Part shown: positions 36,406-45,459 of the stretch, one piece after another | Layout: each line of letters begins with the position of its first letter | How positions within the stretch are numbered: the stretch's first letter is position 1 | Assembly (NCBI RefSeq): GCF_008039615.1 | Contig: NZ_VDUZ01000058.1 | Location: forward strand, 1 to 53,840 | DNA from: Vineibacter terrae | GTDB lineage: Bacteria; Pseudomonadota; Alphaproteobacteria; Reyranellales; Reyranellaceae | Direction: 5' to 3' | Length of the DNA: 53,840 nt | Position numbers and translations under genes: made by a program | The notes under the pieces: generated by a model | Databases searched by the model: none | The model's input: only the letters and a program-made list of their open reading frames with translations | Told to the model about the DNA's origin: nothing

Positions 36406-36758
36406 GGCGCCACCGCCGTCCTTTGACATCGCCATGGCTTTGACGGCTAATGCAGGCCGTCACGGTCTTTCGATCGCAAGATCGGGAGCTTAAGAGGGAA
36501 TCCGGTGCGCCGCGCGGCAAGGCCGGAGCTGCCCCCCACAACTGTCGACGGCGAGCTTCCGTCTCCTTCACGTCACTGATGCGCCGCGCATCGGGAAGAC
36601 CGGACGAAGCAGCGACCCGTGAGCCAGGAGACCTGCCGCGACGTCATCCACGTTCTCGGGCGGGGTGTTCCGGCGGGCGCGGGCGATCGGTGGCGTCACG
36701 CCATCCCTTTTTCAGCGCATGTCCGAGCGGCTTTTGCCCCGGGTGAGCGGGGTCATCG
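36406..36758. other. Intergenic region upstream of desaturase gene with promoter candidate
   Basis: A good sigma-70-like promoter stands at 36423-36451: TTGACA, a 17-base spacer and GCTAAT. It would leave a 5' leader of about 300 bases before the desaturase ATG, or could drive a small RNA. Frames in the leader look non-coding. No riboswitch structure was recognised. Confidence 0.4.
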
Positions 36759-37712
36759 ATGCTGGGTCTGCGCCAGGAGGGAACCGGTCACGGGCCGGCG
36801 GATACGAACCGGAGGCTCGACGTTCCGCAGGCGGCGCGGCCGCTGCGCCTGATCTGGAGCTATGCCGTGGCGATCGCCTTCGTCCACGGCCTGGCCTTGC
36901 TGGCGTTCTCGCCCTGGTTCTTCAGCTGGACGGGCGTCGCGCTGGCGCTGCTGGGGCTGTACGTCTTCGGCACGCTGGGCATCAACCTGTGCTTCCACCG
37001 CCTGCTGACGCATCGCGGCCTGGCCCTGCCGAAAAGCCTGGAGCGCGCCTTCGCCATCCTGGGCGTGTGCTGCGTGCAGGACACGCCGGCGCGCTGGGTC
37101 GCCATCCACCGCCGCCACCACGCGCGCGCCGACGAGCAGCCCGATCCGCACAGTCCGCTTGCCGGCTTCCTGTGGGGGCATATTGGCTGGATCGTCTTCC
37201 AGAACCGCGAGCTGACGCGCGAGGCGCTGGTCTCGCGCTACGCCAAGGACGTCATGCGCGATCCCGTCTATGCCGCGCTGGAGCAGCGGCTGCGCTGGGT
37301 GTGGGTGATCCTGGCGTCGTGGCTGGTCTTCTTCGCCGCCGGGGCCGCCGCCGGGCTTGCGCTGGGCGGCAGCGTGTCGCAGGCGCTGCAGTTCGGTTCA
37401 AGCCTGCTGGTGTGGGGTGCCTTCGTGCGCACCGTGCTGGTCTGGCACATCACCTGGTCGGTCAACTCGGTGGCCCATCTGTGGGGCTATCGCACCTACG
37501 AGACCGGCGAGGGCAGCCGCAACAACCTGATCGTCGGCTTCATCAGCAACGGCGAGGGCTGGCACAACAACCATCATGCCGATCCGCGCGCGGCCCGGCA
37601 CGGCCACCGCTGGTGGGAGCTGGATGTGACCTGGCTCACCATCCGCCTGCTGGCCGCGCTGGGGCTGGCCCGGAAGGTGGTTGCCCCCTCCGTCGGGCGG
37701 CCGCGACGGTGA
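36759..37712 (+). CDS. Acyl-CoA desaturase-like membrane fatty acid desaturase
   Basis: A 317-residue membrane di-iron desaturase. The three histidine boxes are complete: HRLLTH (residues 80-85), HRRHH (117-121) and HNNHH (about 269-273). WHITWSVNSVAHLWGYRTYE is typical of the acyl-CoA delta-9 desaturase branch. About four membrane helices are visible. The product would introduce a double bond into acyl chains, adjusting membrane fluidity; regiochemistry is inferred from the family only. An upstream promoter candidate lies at 36423. Confidence 0.9.
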   Translation: MLGLRQEGTGHGPADTNRRLDVPQAARPLRLIWSYAVAIAFVHGLALLAFSPWFFSWTGVALALLGLYVFGTLGINLCFHRLLTHRGLALPKSLERAFAILGVCCVQDTPARWVAIHRRHHARADEQPDPHSPLAGFLWGHIGWIVFQNRELTREALVSRYAKDVMRDPVYAALEQRLRWVWVILASWLVFFAAGAAAGLALGGSVSQALQFGSSLLVWGAFVRTVLVWHITWSVNSVAHLWGYRTYETGEGSRNNLIVGFISNGEGWHNNHHADPRAARHGHRWWELDVTWLTIRLLAALGLARKVVAPSVGRPRR

Positions 37713-37761
37713 GCGTTGCGCTCCCGGGCGGCTGCGATTATGGTCCGCGCGCTTGCGGCAT

Positions 37762-37836
37762 TGGGGCGTAGCCAAGTGGTAAGGCAGCGGATTTTGATTC
37801 CGCCATCCCCAGGTTCGAATCCTGGCGCCCCAGCCA
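37762..37836 (+). tRNA. tRNA-Gln (anticodon TTG)
   Basis: A full cloverleaf: a 7-bp acceptor stem (TGGGGCG / CGCCCCA), an anticodon stem GCGGA / TCCGC enclosing the loop TTTTGAT (anticodon TTG), the T-loop GGTTCGAATCC and an encoded 3' CCA. The 75-base length includes CCA. No integrase gene or repeated tRNA 3' end is seen next to it. Confidence 0.96.
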
Positions 37837-37890
37837 GATCCATCCTGCAGCGCGATCGGGCGGCTGGCCGGTTACAAGATCGTTGATCGC

Positions 37891-40590
37891 ATGACGTTGG
37901 CGCCCGCTCTTTCTCGGCACGGCGTTCTGTCCCTCAAGCCATCGGATGACCCGGCGGCGCTGGAGGCGCCACGCGCCGCACGCCTGGAAAGGGCCTTTGC
38001 GCGTGGTTCGGGGCACGGGCTGCTGTGCCTGGGCGCCGACGAGGTCGGGACGACCCTGTCGCCGACATTGGCGTACTGGCGCGAGATGGCGGCGCGCTTC
38101 ATTGCGGCGCTGTGCGCCCTGCCTGGCCTGGACGCCGCGCAACGCAAGCCCCACGTGCCGGTCCCGGCTGAGGAAGACCTGACCCGATGGGCTGCCGCCG
38201 TGCCGCCGATGACGGGCGCGGAATACCTCACGGTCCCGGTCCTCGCCGATTTGTGGCGCCGCATGGACGGCGCCTTCGATGCCGAGCTGTCGGAAGCCGG
38301 CTTGTCCGTGCAGGCCTTCCTGAAGGCGCGGCATCCGGCCTGGAACCTTGTCGGACGGGTGCATTTCCACCTTGCCGAGAACCGCAGGGACGAGGAGGCA
38401 CCGTTCGCCTTCATGGCGTCCTACACGACACGGCTGTCGGCGCAGGCCAAGGCGCAGCACCTGCCGCTGGGCAAGGCGCTGCAGGAATATGCCGGGGCGA
38501 AGAACCGCGAGCGCCTGCTGTCGCTGCTGACGCCCGTGCAGCGCGCAGCCGAGCGATGCGCCTGGCTGAAACCGATGGTCGACTCGGGCGAGATCTATCA
38601 TCCGCTGCGCTGGCGTCCGCAGCAGGCGGTGCAGTTCCTGAAGGACGTGCCTGATCTTGAGAGCGCCGGCGTCGTTGTGCGGATGCCGGCGACATGGCGC
38701 ATGAACCGGCCGGCGCGCCCGCAGGTGAAAGCCACCGTGGGTGGCAACCCGCCGTCCAAGCTCGGGCTGGACGCGCTGCTCGACTTCCATGTCGAGGTGT
38801 CTCTCGATGGCGAGAAGCTATCTGCGGCCGAGATCAAGCGCCTGCTCGCCCAAACCGAAGGGCTGGCCTTCATCCGCGGCAAGTGGGTGGAGATCGATCC
38901 CGAGCGGCTGAGCCGCACGCTGGGTCAGTTCGAGGCGATCGAGCGCCGGGCTGCCGCCGAGGGCCTGTCGTTCGGCGAGGCCATGCGCCTGCTGGCCGGT
39001 GCCGGGATCGCCGGCGACCCGGACCGCCAGACCGATGCCGACTGGAGCCAGGCCATCGCCGGACCGTGGCTTTCGCAGACGCTGGCGGATCTGCGCCACC
39101 CGGACGGCACAAGGGGTGTCGATCCCGGTCGCGCGCTGGCGGGCACATTGCGGCCCTATCAGCAAGCGGGCCTGCAATGGCTGCATCTGCTTGCCCGCCT
39201 CGGGCTGGGCGCCTGCCTGGCCGACGACATGGGGCTGGGCAAGACCATCCAGGTCCTGTCGTTGCTGCTGGTGCTGAAGCAACAGGCCGCCAGCGCGCCC
39301 AAGCCGTCGCTGCTGGTGGCGCCGGCATCGCTGCTCGCCAACTGGTCATCGGAGATCGCCCGCTTCGCACCGGAGCTGAAGGCGGCCGTGGTTCACCCCT
39401 CGGTCATGCCGGCGGAAGTCCTGAAGTCGGATGGTGCCGAAGCGTTGGCCGGCATCGACCTTGCCATCACCAGCTACGGCTTTCTCGGCCGCGTGCCGTG
39501 GCTGGCGGCGACGCCGTGGCGGCTCGCGATCCTCGACGAGGCGCAGGCCATCAAGAATCCGGGCGCCAGGCAGACGCGCACGGTGAAGCAGCTGCGGGCG
39601 GACGCACGCATCGCCCTGACCGGCACGCCGATCGAGAACCGGCTGGGCGATCTGTGGTCGATCTTCGACTTCATCAATCCGGGGCTGCTGGGATCGTCCA
39701 AGCAGTTCTCGTCCTATGCCAGGCGGCTGGCCGACCCCGACACGCCCAATCCCTACGGCCCCCTGCGCGACCTCGTGCGGCCCTACATCCTGCGCCGCAT
39801 GAAGACCGACAAGAGCATCATCGCCGATCTGCCGGACAAGGCCGAGGTCAAGGCCTTCTGCGCGCTGAGCCGCAAGCAGGCGGCGCTCTACCAGCAGGCG
39901 GTCAGCGAGCTCGCCGGTCAGCTCGCGGACGCCGACGGCATTGCCCGCAAGGGCGTCATCCTGGCGATGCTGATGCGCCTCAAGCAGATCTGCAATCATC
40001 CCTCGCAATGGCTCGGCGATGGCGCTTGGGCCGAAGGCGACAGCGGCAAGCTCGCGCGCCTGCGCGAGATCACGGAGGAGATTGCCGCCCGGCAGGAGAA
40101 GGCGCTGGTCTTCACCCAGTTCAGGGAGACGACGGGGCCTCTGGCGGCCTTCCTGGGCGCGGTGTTCGGCCGCGACGGCCTGGTGCTGCATGGCGAGACG
40201 GCTGTCGGCAAGCGTCGCGATCTGGTGCGACGCTTCCAGGAAGACGACGACGTGCCGTTCTTCGTGCTGTCGCTCAAGGCGGGCGGCGCCGGGCTGAACC
40301 TGACCGCGGCGTCGCATGTGATCCACTTCGACCGCTGGTGGAATCCGGCTGTTGAAAACCAGGCGACCGACCGTGCATTCCGCATCGGACAGACCAAGAA
40401 TGTGCTGGTGCACAAGTTCCTCTGCCGCGGCACCATCGAGGAGAAGATCGACCGGATGATCGAGACCAAGCAGCAGCTCGCCGGCGATTTTCTGGGTGGC
40501 GGGGCGGACGCCGTCCTGACCGAGATGCAGGACGACGATCTGCTGAGGCTGGTGGCTCTCGACCTGACGACCGCCATGAAAGAGGGCTAG
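37891..40590 (+). CDS. SNF2-family DEAD/DEAH-box helicase/translocase
   Basis: An 899-residue Swi2/Snf2 ATPase. An N-terminal SNF2-associated (DUF3670-like) domain covers about residues 250-350 (LGLDALLDFHVEVSLDGEKL, GKWVEIDPERL). Then come Walker A in LADDMGLGKTIQVLSLLL (about 443), the DEAQ box (about 549), the SLKAGGAGLNLTAA motif, DRWWNPAVENQATDRAFRIG and the C-terminal helicase domain. Bacterial relatives act on DNA-protein or RNA polymerase complexes. It is followed three bases later by a SWIM-finger gene, a widespread pairing that implies a joint role. Confidence 0.92.
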   Translation: MTLAPALSRHGVLSLKPSDDPAALEAPRAARLERAFARGSGHGLLCLGADEVGTTLSPTLAYWREMAARFIAALCALPGLDAAQRKPHVPVPAEEDLTRWAAAVPPMTGAEYLTVPVLADLWRRMDGAFDAELSEAGLSVQAFLKARHPAWNLVGRVHFHLAENRRDEEAPFAFMASYTTRLSAQAKAQHLPLGKALQEYAGAKNRERLLSLLTPVQRAAERCAWLKPMVDSGEIYHPLRWRPQQAVQFLKDVPDLESAGVVVRMPATWRMNRPARPQVKATVGGNPPSKLGLDALLDFHVEVSLDGEKLSAAEIKRLLAQTEGLAFIRGKWVEIDPERLSRTLGQFEAIERRAAAEGLSFGEAMRLLAGAGIAGDPDRQTDADWSQAIAGPWLSQTLADLRHPDGTRGVDPGRALAGTLRPYQQAGLQWLHLLARLGLGACLADDMGLGKTIQVLSLLLVLKQQAASAPKPSLLVAPASLLANWSSEIARFAPELKAAVVHPSVMPAEVLKSDGAEALAGIDLAITSYGFLGRVPWLAATPWRLAILDEAQAIKNPGARQTRTVKQLRADARIALTGTPIENRLGDLWSIFDFINPGLLGSSKQFSSYARRLADPDTPNPYGPLRDLVRPYILRRMKTDKSIIADLPDKAEVKAFCALSRKQAALYQQAVSELAGQLADADGIARKGVILAMLMRLKQICNHPSQWLGDGAWAEGDSGKLARLREITEEIAARQEKALVFTQFRETTGPLAAFLGAVFGRDGLVLHGETAVGKRRDLVRRFQEDDDVPFFVLSLKAGGAGLNLTAASHVIHFDRWWNPAVENQATDRAFRIGQTKNVLVHKFLCRGTIEEKIDRMIETKQQLAGDFLGGGADAVLTEMQDDDLLRLVALDLTTAMKEG

Positions 40591-40593
40591 GCG

Positions 40594-41439
40594 ATGGGTT
40601 GGTATGAATTCAAGCCCTACGTCCCGGTCGCCGAGAGGAAGCGGCAGGCAGCGCGCCGCCTCGCCATGCTCAAGAAGAAGAAGCGCACGGTCGCGCCGGT
40701 CACCATCACCGGCCGCAAGATCGCCGAGAGCTTCTGGGGCATGTCGTGGTGCGACAACCTCGAGCGCTACAGCGATTATGCCACGCGCCTGCCGCGGGGG
40801 CGAAGCTATGTGCGCAACGGCTTCGTTGTCGATCTGCAGGTGGCCAAAGGCCAGGTCACGGCTGTCGTCAGCGGGTCCAATCTTTATGACGTGAAGGTGT
40901 CGATCACGCCCGTGAAGGCGGCGCGCTGGAAGTCGATCTGCCGCGATTGCGCCGGCTCGATCGACTCCCTCGTGGAGCTGCTCCAGGGCCGCATGGCCAA
41001 GGGTGTGATGGACCGGGTCTGCCGCGAGGGTGACGGACTGTTTCCGGCACCGGGCGAGATCGAGCTCTCCTGCAGCTGCCCGGACTGGGCCGGCATGTGC
41101 AAGCATGTTGCGGCGGTGCTCTACGGCGTGGGCGCGCGGCTCGACCTCGAGCCCCGGCTGCTGTTCCTGCTGCGCGGTGTCGATGAAGCCGAACTGCTGG
41201 CCCACGCCGACAAGAACCTGCCGCTGGCGAAGGCCGCGCCCGCCGGCAACGTCCTCGACGGTGCCGACGTGGCGGCGCTATTCGGCGTGGAGATGGCCGA
41301 CGGCGCGGCGGTGGACGAGGCGTCGCCGCGAAAGAAGAAGCCCGCGAAGCGAAGTACCGCCAAGACAGGCAGCGCAGCAGCGTCTGCAAAGAAGAAGAGC
41401 AGTCGGGGGCGGCCAGCATCTCGAAACGCTGGTCGCTGA
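40594..41439 (+). CDS. SWIM zinc-finger protein
   Basis: A 281-residue protein whose middle contains the SWIM motif CSCPDWAGMCKH (CxCx6CxH, about residues 160-172). The N-terminal 60 residues are basic, and the C-terminus is a Lys/Ser/Ala-rich tail of about 45 residues suited to nucleic acid binding. SWIM proteins often accompany SNF2 ATPases, as here with a three-base gap, and probably guide the ATPase to DNA. Confidence 0.9.
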   Translation: MGWYEFKPYVPVAERKRQAARRLAMLKKKKRTVAPVTITGRKIAESFWGMSWCDNLERYSDYATRLPRGRSYVRNGFVVDLQVAKGQVTAVVSGSNLYDVKVSITPVKAARWKSICRDCAGSIDSLVELLQGRMAKGVMDRVCREGDGLFPAPGEIELSCSCPDWAGMCKHVAAVLYGVGARLDLEPRLLFLLRGVDEAELLAHADKNLPLAKAAPAGNVLDGADVAALFGVEMADGAAVDEASPRKKKPAKRSTAKTGSAAASAKKKSSRGRPASRNAGR

Positions 41440-41449
41440 GACGGCTTCC

Positions 41450-41537
41450 TGTCATCCCGAGCGCAGCGAGGGATCTCTCGCGAATGGCGCATCGTGCGTC
41501 CCACGCAGGAGATCCCCCGCTGCGCTCGGGATGACAG
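41450..41537. repeat. Long inverted-repeat element, type GTCATCCCGAGCGCAGCGAG (copy 2)
   Basis: The same terminal arms as the copy at 26559-26647 (GTCATCCCGAGCGCAGCGAG left, reverse complement right), but with a different internal sequence. It lies 11 bases after the SWIM gene and before the molybdopterin gene, and could terminate the SNF2-SWIM transcript. A short partial left arm also occurs at 43645-43655. Confidence 0.85.
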
Positions 41538-41617
41538 TCCTGCCTTCCGGGTGCAAGCTCTCGCTTGGATGTGCCAGGGTTCAAGCTGCGCGCCGCGGGC
41601 GTGCAGGGAGGTCGGCC

Positions 41618-43636
41618 GTGGGCGAGATGCGTACCGTCAAGGGCTGTTGTCCGCTGGATTGCCAGGACACCTGCAGCTGGGTCGCCGAGGTCGAGCAGGG
41701 GCGTGTCGTCGCCGTGCGCGGCGCCAAGGATCATCCCTTCACCCGCGGCGTGCTGTGCGCCAAGGTCAACGACTATCCGATGCGCACCTATGCGCCCGAC
41801 CGGCTGCTGCATCCGCTGCGGCGGGTCGGCCCCAAGGGCTCCGGCCAGTTCGAGCCCATCTCCTGGGATGCGGCGCTCGACCTGATCGCGCAGCGCTTCA
41901 AGGCGATCGCGGCAACGCACGGGCCGGAGGCGCTGCTGCCGCACCGCTATCTCGGCTCGATGGGCATGGTGCAGTGCCGCAGCCTGATGCGCCTGTTCCA
42001 CGCGCTGGGGGCGAGCCGGGCAGGTGGCGGGATCTGTGCCGTCTCGTTCGTGGCCAGCGCGGCGGAGGGGCTGCCGCTGGGCTTCGACCCCGAGGATATC
42101 GCCGACAGCCGCCTGATCCTTCTGTGGGGCGTCAACATCCTCACGACGTGCCACCACCACTGGCATTTCATCCAGGAGGCGCGCCGGCGCCACAACGCGC
42201 GGGTCATCTGCCTGGACCCCGTCCGCACCCGCACCGCCCGGCAGTGCGATGAGCATGTGGCGCTGCGCCCCGGCACCGACGCGGTGCTGGCGGCGGGCAT
42301 GGCCCGGGTCATGCTCGAGGAGGGATTGGCCGACCTCGACCACGCCCGGGCGGTCTGCGCCGACCTGGATGCGCTGGTACAGGAGGTCGCGCCCTGGACG
42401 CCTGCGCGCGTGGCCGAGCTGTGCGGGATCGCGCCGGAAACGGTGGTGCGGCTGGCGCGCGAATTCGCTGCCGCGCGCCCCGCGGTGATCCGCGCCGGTG
42501 TCGGGGCGCAGCAAAGCGTGCAGGGTGAAGAATTCGTGCGCGCCGTGCATGCGCTCGCGGTGCTGGGCGGCCATTGGCAGCACCGCGGCGGCGGTGTGCT
42601 TGCCATCGCCCGGCCCGACCTCAATCAACTGTACCCCGAGCGGGCCGACCTGATTCCGGCCGGCAAATCGCCGCGCGTCTTCGACATGGCGCGGCTGGGC
42701 GAGACCCTGACCGATCCGGGGCTCGATCCGCCCATCCACGGGCTGATGGTCTGGGGCACCAACCCGGCGGTGGTGCAGCCGGATGCGGGGCGCGTGCGGG
42801 AGGGGCTGGCCCGCGAGGATCTGTTCACCGTCGTCGTCGAGCATTTCCTGACCGACACCGTGCGCTTTGCCGATGTGGTCCTGCCGTCGACGACGCAGCT
42901 GGAGCATTTCGACGTGCTGGGTGCCTGGGGTCACCATTATATCAGCGTGAACCTGCCGGCGGTGGCGCCCCTGGGCGAGGCGAGGTCGCACGGCGAGATC
43001 ATGCGCGGCCTGGCGCCACGGCTGGGGCTCGACCACCCGGCCATGCGCGAGAGCGATGAAGAGATCGCGGCTGCCGCCTTGCCGCCGGGGCTCGATCTCG
43101 CGACGTTGAAGCAGGCCGGATGGGTCAAGACGACCAGGCCGCCGGCGAAGCTCGTGGGCGCGGAACTGCGCTTGGCGCCGCGGGACGGCGTTGCCTTGCC
43201 GCCGGCGCCGCCGTCGGCGCGGATGCTGCGGCTGATGACGCCGAAGGCGCATTTCTTCCTGAACTCGAGCTTCGCCAATCAGCCGCGTCAGCGACGCGCC
43301 GAGGGGCGCCCGACGCTCGACATGACACCCGCCGATGCTGCGGCGCGCGGCTTGCGCGACAGCGAGGCCGTCTGGGTGCGCAATGCCAGGGGTGTGATCC
43401 CGGCGACGCTCCGGATCACCGATGCCGTCGTGGCCGGTGCCGTCTCGCTGCCGGGCAAGTGGTGGAGCCTGCCGGAAGATCAGGGCGCCGTGTCGAACCT
43501 GCTCTGTCCCGGCGCGTGGTCGCCGGGCGGCCAGCCGGCCTTCAACGAGATCTTCGTCGAGGTGGTGGGCGCCGAGGCCGGACGCGCCGACATGACGGCG
43601 GCGACAGCCGCCCTGGCGTCGGCGGAAGCGCCTTAA
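41618..43636 (+). CDS. Molybdopterin-dependent oxidoreductase (formate dehydrogenase-like)
   Basis: A 672-residue catalytic subunit of the molybdopterin (bis-MGD) family. The N-terminal [4Fe-4S] motif is Cys11-x3-Cys15-x3-Cys19-x27-Cys47 (CCPLDCQDTC...LCAKV). Molybdopterin-binding regions such as FADVVLPSTTQLEHFD and the C-terminal dinucleotide-binding domain (RLMTPKAHFFLNSSFANQP) are present. No Tat signal is seen, so it is probably cytoplasmic. The natural substrate is unknown, and no iron-sulphur or membrane partner is adjacent. The GTG at 41618 follows GGGAGG at six bases and is preferred over the ATG at 41627. Confidence 0.9.
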   Translation: MGEMRTVKGCCPLDCQDTCSWVAEVEQGRVVAVRGAKDHPFTRGVLCAKVNDYPMRTYAPDRLLHPLRRVGPKGSGQFEPISWDAALDLIAQRFKAIAATHGPEALLPHRYLGSMGMVQCRSLMRLFHALGASRAGGGICAVSFVASAAEGLPLGFDPEDIADSRLILLWGVNILTTCHHHWHFIQEARRRHNARVICLDPVRTRTARQCDEHVALRPGTDAVLAAGMARVMLEEGLADLDHARAVCADLDALVQEVAPWTPARVAELCGIAPETVVRLAREFAAARPAVIRAGVGAQQSVQGEEFVRAVHALAVLGGHWQHRGGGVLAIARPDLNQLYPERADLIPAGKSPRVFDMARLGETLTDPGLDPPIHGLMVWGTNPAVVQPDAGRVREGLAREDLFTVVVEHFLTDTVRFADVVLPSTTQLEHFDVLGAWGHHYISVNLPAVAPLGEARSHGEIMRGLAPRLGLDHPAMRESDEEIAAAALPPGLDLATLKQAGWVKTTRPPAKLVGAELRLAPRDGVALPPAPPSARMLRLMTPKAHFFLNSSFANQPRQRRAEGRPTLDMTPADAAARGLRDSEAVWVRNARGVIPATLRITDAVVAGAVSLPGKWWSLPEDQGAVSNLLCPGAWSPGGQPAFNEIFVEVVGAEAGRADMTAATAALASAEAP

Positions 43637-43791
43637 GAACCACTGTCATCCCGAAGAACCATGGTCGCAGCACCGGCAGGCAGGCGCGCATGCCGGATCG
43701 AGCTGGCAAGAAAACGCGGGCAGTTGGCTTCGCGATCAAGACGGTCTAAGAGCAAGCACAAGAGATCAATCAATCAACTGGAGGTGACGTC

Positions 43792-44781
43792 ATGACAAGG
43801 CTGACAAGACGCAGATTGTTGGGCAATGCCGCCGCGGCCGGCGCGCTCGCAGGCGCCGGGCCGTCACTGGCGCAGGGTGCCTATCCGAGCCGGCCGGTGA
43901 CGGTGATCTGCCCCTGGGCTGCCGGCGGCGGCACGGACGCGACGGTACGCATCATCGCCTCGCTGCTGGAGCAGGAGTTCAAGCAGCCGTTCAACGTCGT
44001 GAACCGCACCGGCGGCTCGGGCGTGGTCGGCCATTCGGCCATCGCCTCAGCGCAGCCCGACGGCTACACGCTGGGCATGCTGACGGTCGAGATCGCCATG
44101 ATGCACTGGCAGGGGCTGACCGAGCTCGCGCCCGGCAGCTACACGCCACTGGCGCTGATGAACGAGGATCCGCCCGGCATCCAGGTCAACGTCAACAGCC
44201 CCTACAAGACCGTCAAGGAGCTGGCCGACGCCATCAAGGCGAGCCCGGCGGGCAAGTTCAAGGCCTCGGGCACCGGCCAGGGCGGCATCTGGCACCTGGC
44301 CCTGATCGGCTGGCTGGTGGCGATGGGGCTGAAGCCGGGACATGTCGCCTGGGTGCCGTCCAACGGCGCTGCGCCGGCGATGCAGGATCTCGCGGCCGGT
44401 GGGCTCGATGTCGTCACCTGCTCGGTGCCGGAAGCCCGCACCATGATCGAGGCCGGCAAGGCCAAGAGCCTCGCGATCATGTCGCCTGAGCGCAATCCGC
44501 AGTTCAAGGATGTGCCGACGCTCAAGGAGGCGCTGGGCATCGACTACGCCACCGGCGCCTGGCGCGGCATCGCCGCGCCCAAGGGCTTGCCGGCGGAGAT
44601 CGGGCAGAAGCTCACCGCGGCCCTGAAGAAGGTCAACGACTCGAAGGAATTCCGCGAGTTCATGGCCAATCGCGGCTTCGGCGTGAAGTGGGCCGACGCG
44701 GCCGGCTTCGGCACCTTCATGGCCGGCAGCGATGTCGCCATGGGCAAGGCCATGGACGCCGCCGGCCTGAAGAAGGCGTAA
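43792..44781 (+). CDS. tctC: Tripartite tricarboxylate transporter receptor (Bug/TctC family)
   Basis: A 329-residue periplasmic binding protein of the Bug/TctC family with an N-terminal export signal (MTRLTRRRLLGNAAAAGALA, with a twin-arginine pattern). ICPWAAGGGTDATVRIIASL is the family's first ligand loop, and GVVGHSAIASAQPDGYTLGM the next. It heads the tctC-tctB-tctA order. The ligand may be a carboxylate, but Bug proteins bind many organic acids, so none is assigned. Confidence 0.9.
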   Translation: MTRLTRRRLLGNAAAAGALAGAGPSLAQGAYPSRPVTVICPWAAGGGTDATVRIIASLLEQEFKQPFNVVNRTGGSGVVGHSAIASAQPDGYTLGMLTVEIAMMHWQGLTELAPGSYTPLALMNEDPPGIQVNVNSPYKTVKELADAIKASPAGKFKASGTGQGGIWHLALIGWLVAMGLKPGHVAWVPSNGAAPAMQDLAAGGLDVVTCSVPEARTMIEAGKAKSLAIMSPERNPQFKDVPTLKEALGIDYATGAWRGIAAPKGLPAEIGQKLTAALKKVNDSKEFREFMANRGFGVKWADAAGFGTFMAGSDVAMGKAMDAAGLKKA

Positions 44782-44785
44782 GTCC

Positions 44786-44928
44786 TGACCTCTCCCGCAG
44801 GCGGGAGAGGTCGACGCGTGCGCGCGTCGGGTGAGGGCTTCACGCACAGCACCTTGTTCGTAATCCCTCACCTTCCCATGGCGCTGCGCGCCATGGGCCC
44901 CTTCCTCTCCCGCTTGCGGGAGAGGAGC
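44786..44928. repeat. Nested palindromic repeat between tctC and tctB
   Basis: Two units, CCTCTCCCGC / GCGGGAGAGG at 44789-44813 and CCTCTCCCGC / GCGGGAGAGG near 44903-44927, face each other. Between them lie GGGTGAGGG and CCCTCACC arms and a small palindrome around CCCATGGCGC. The final GGGAGAGGAGC lies directly before the tctB ATG and serves as its ribosome binding site. Confidence 0.75.
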
Positions 44929-45456
44929 ATGACGCTCCTCCCGGCGGATCAGCTTTGCATGCAACTCCCCGACAAGGTCACAGGGCTGTTTCTGGTTGGC
45001 GTCGGCATCGCGGCCGCCTATGGCGGCTCGCTGCAGCCGCCGGTGCCGGGCCAGCAGATCGGCCCCGAGGTTTTCCCCATGGTGGTCGGCATCGGGCTCG
45101 CGATCTGCGGCGCGCTGATCGCGCTGGGCATCGGCCACCGCTTCGAGGAGGAGGCCGAGGCCGACCTCGCCGCTCATTCCGACCAGCCGGCGCCGCCCGA
45201 GCGGCGCAGCAAGGCGGCCATCGGCCTGAAGGTGCTGCTGCCGCCGGCGCTGCTGCTGTTCTACGTCGTCGCGGTCGACCGCCTGGGCTTCGTGCCGACC
45301 GGCGCGGCGATGGTGCTGGCCACGGCGCTGGCGCTGGGAGCGCGGCCCAAGCTCGCGATCCCGCTGGCGCTGGTGACGCCGGTGGGCGTGCATCTCGTCT
45401 TCTACAAGCTGCTGCGCGTGCCGCTGCCGGACGGGCTGCTGCCGATGCCCTGGTGA
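44929..45456 (+). CDS. tctB: Tripartite tricarboxylate transporter small subunit TctB
   Basis: A 175-residue membrane protein with about four helices, the size and layout of TctB (DUF1468). It lies between tctC and tctA, four bases before tctA. The ATG at 44929 follows AGAGGAG, provided by the end of the palindromic repeat. The MQLPDK start at 44959 is the alternative. The upstream open frame to 44818 is translated repeat. The subunit is thought to stabilise the TctA channel. Confidence 0.85.
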   Translation: MTLLPADQLCMQLPDKVTGLFLVGVGIAAAYGGSLQPPVPGQQIGPEVFPMVVGIGLAICGALIALGIGHRFEEEAEADLAAHSDQPAPPERRSKAAIGLKVLLPPALLLFYVVAVDRLGFVPTGAAMVLATALALGARPKLAIPLALVTPVGVHLVFYKLLRVPLPDGLLPMPW

Positions 45457-45459
45457 AGC

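Noticed and set aside
37762-37836. tRNA-Gln as the integration site of the accessory island
   Set aside because: The tRNA is 12 kb from the island's right edge, and no integrase gene or repeated tRNA 3' end was found.
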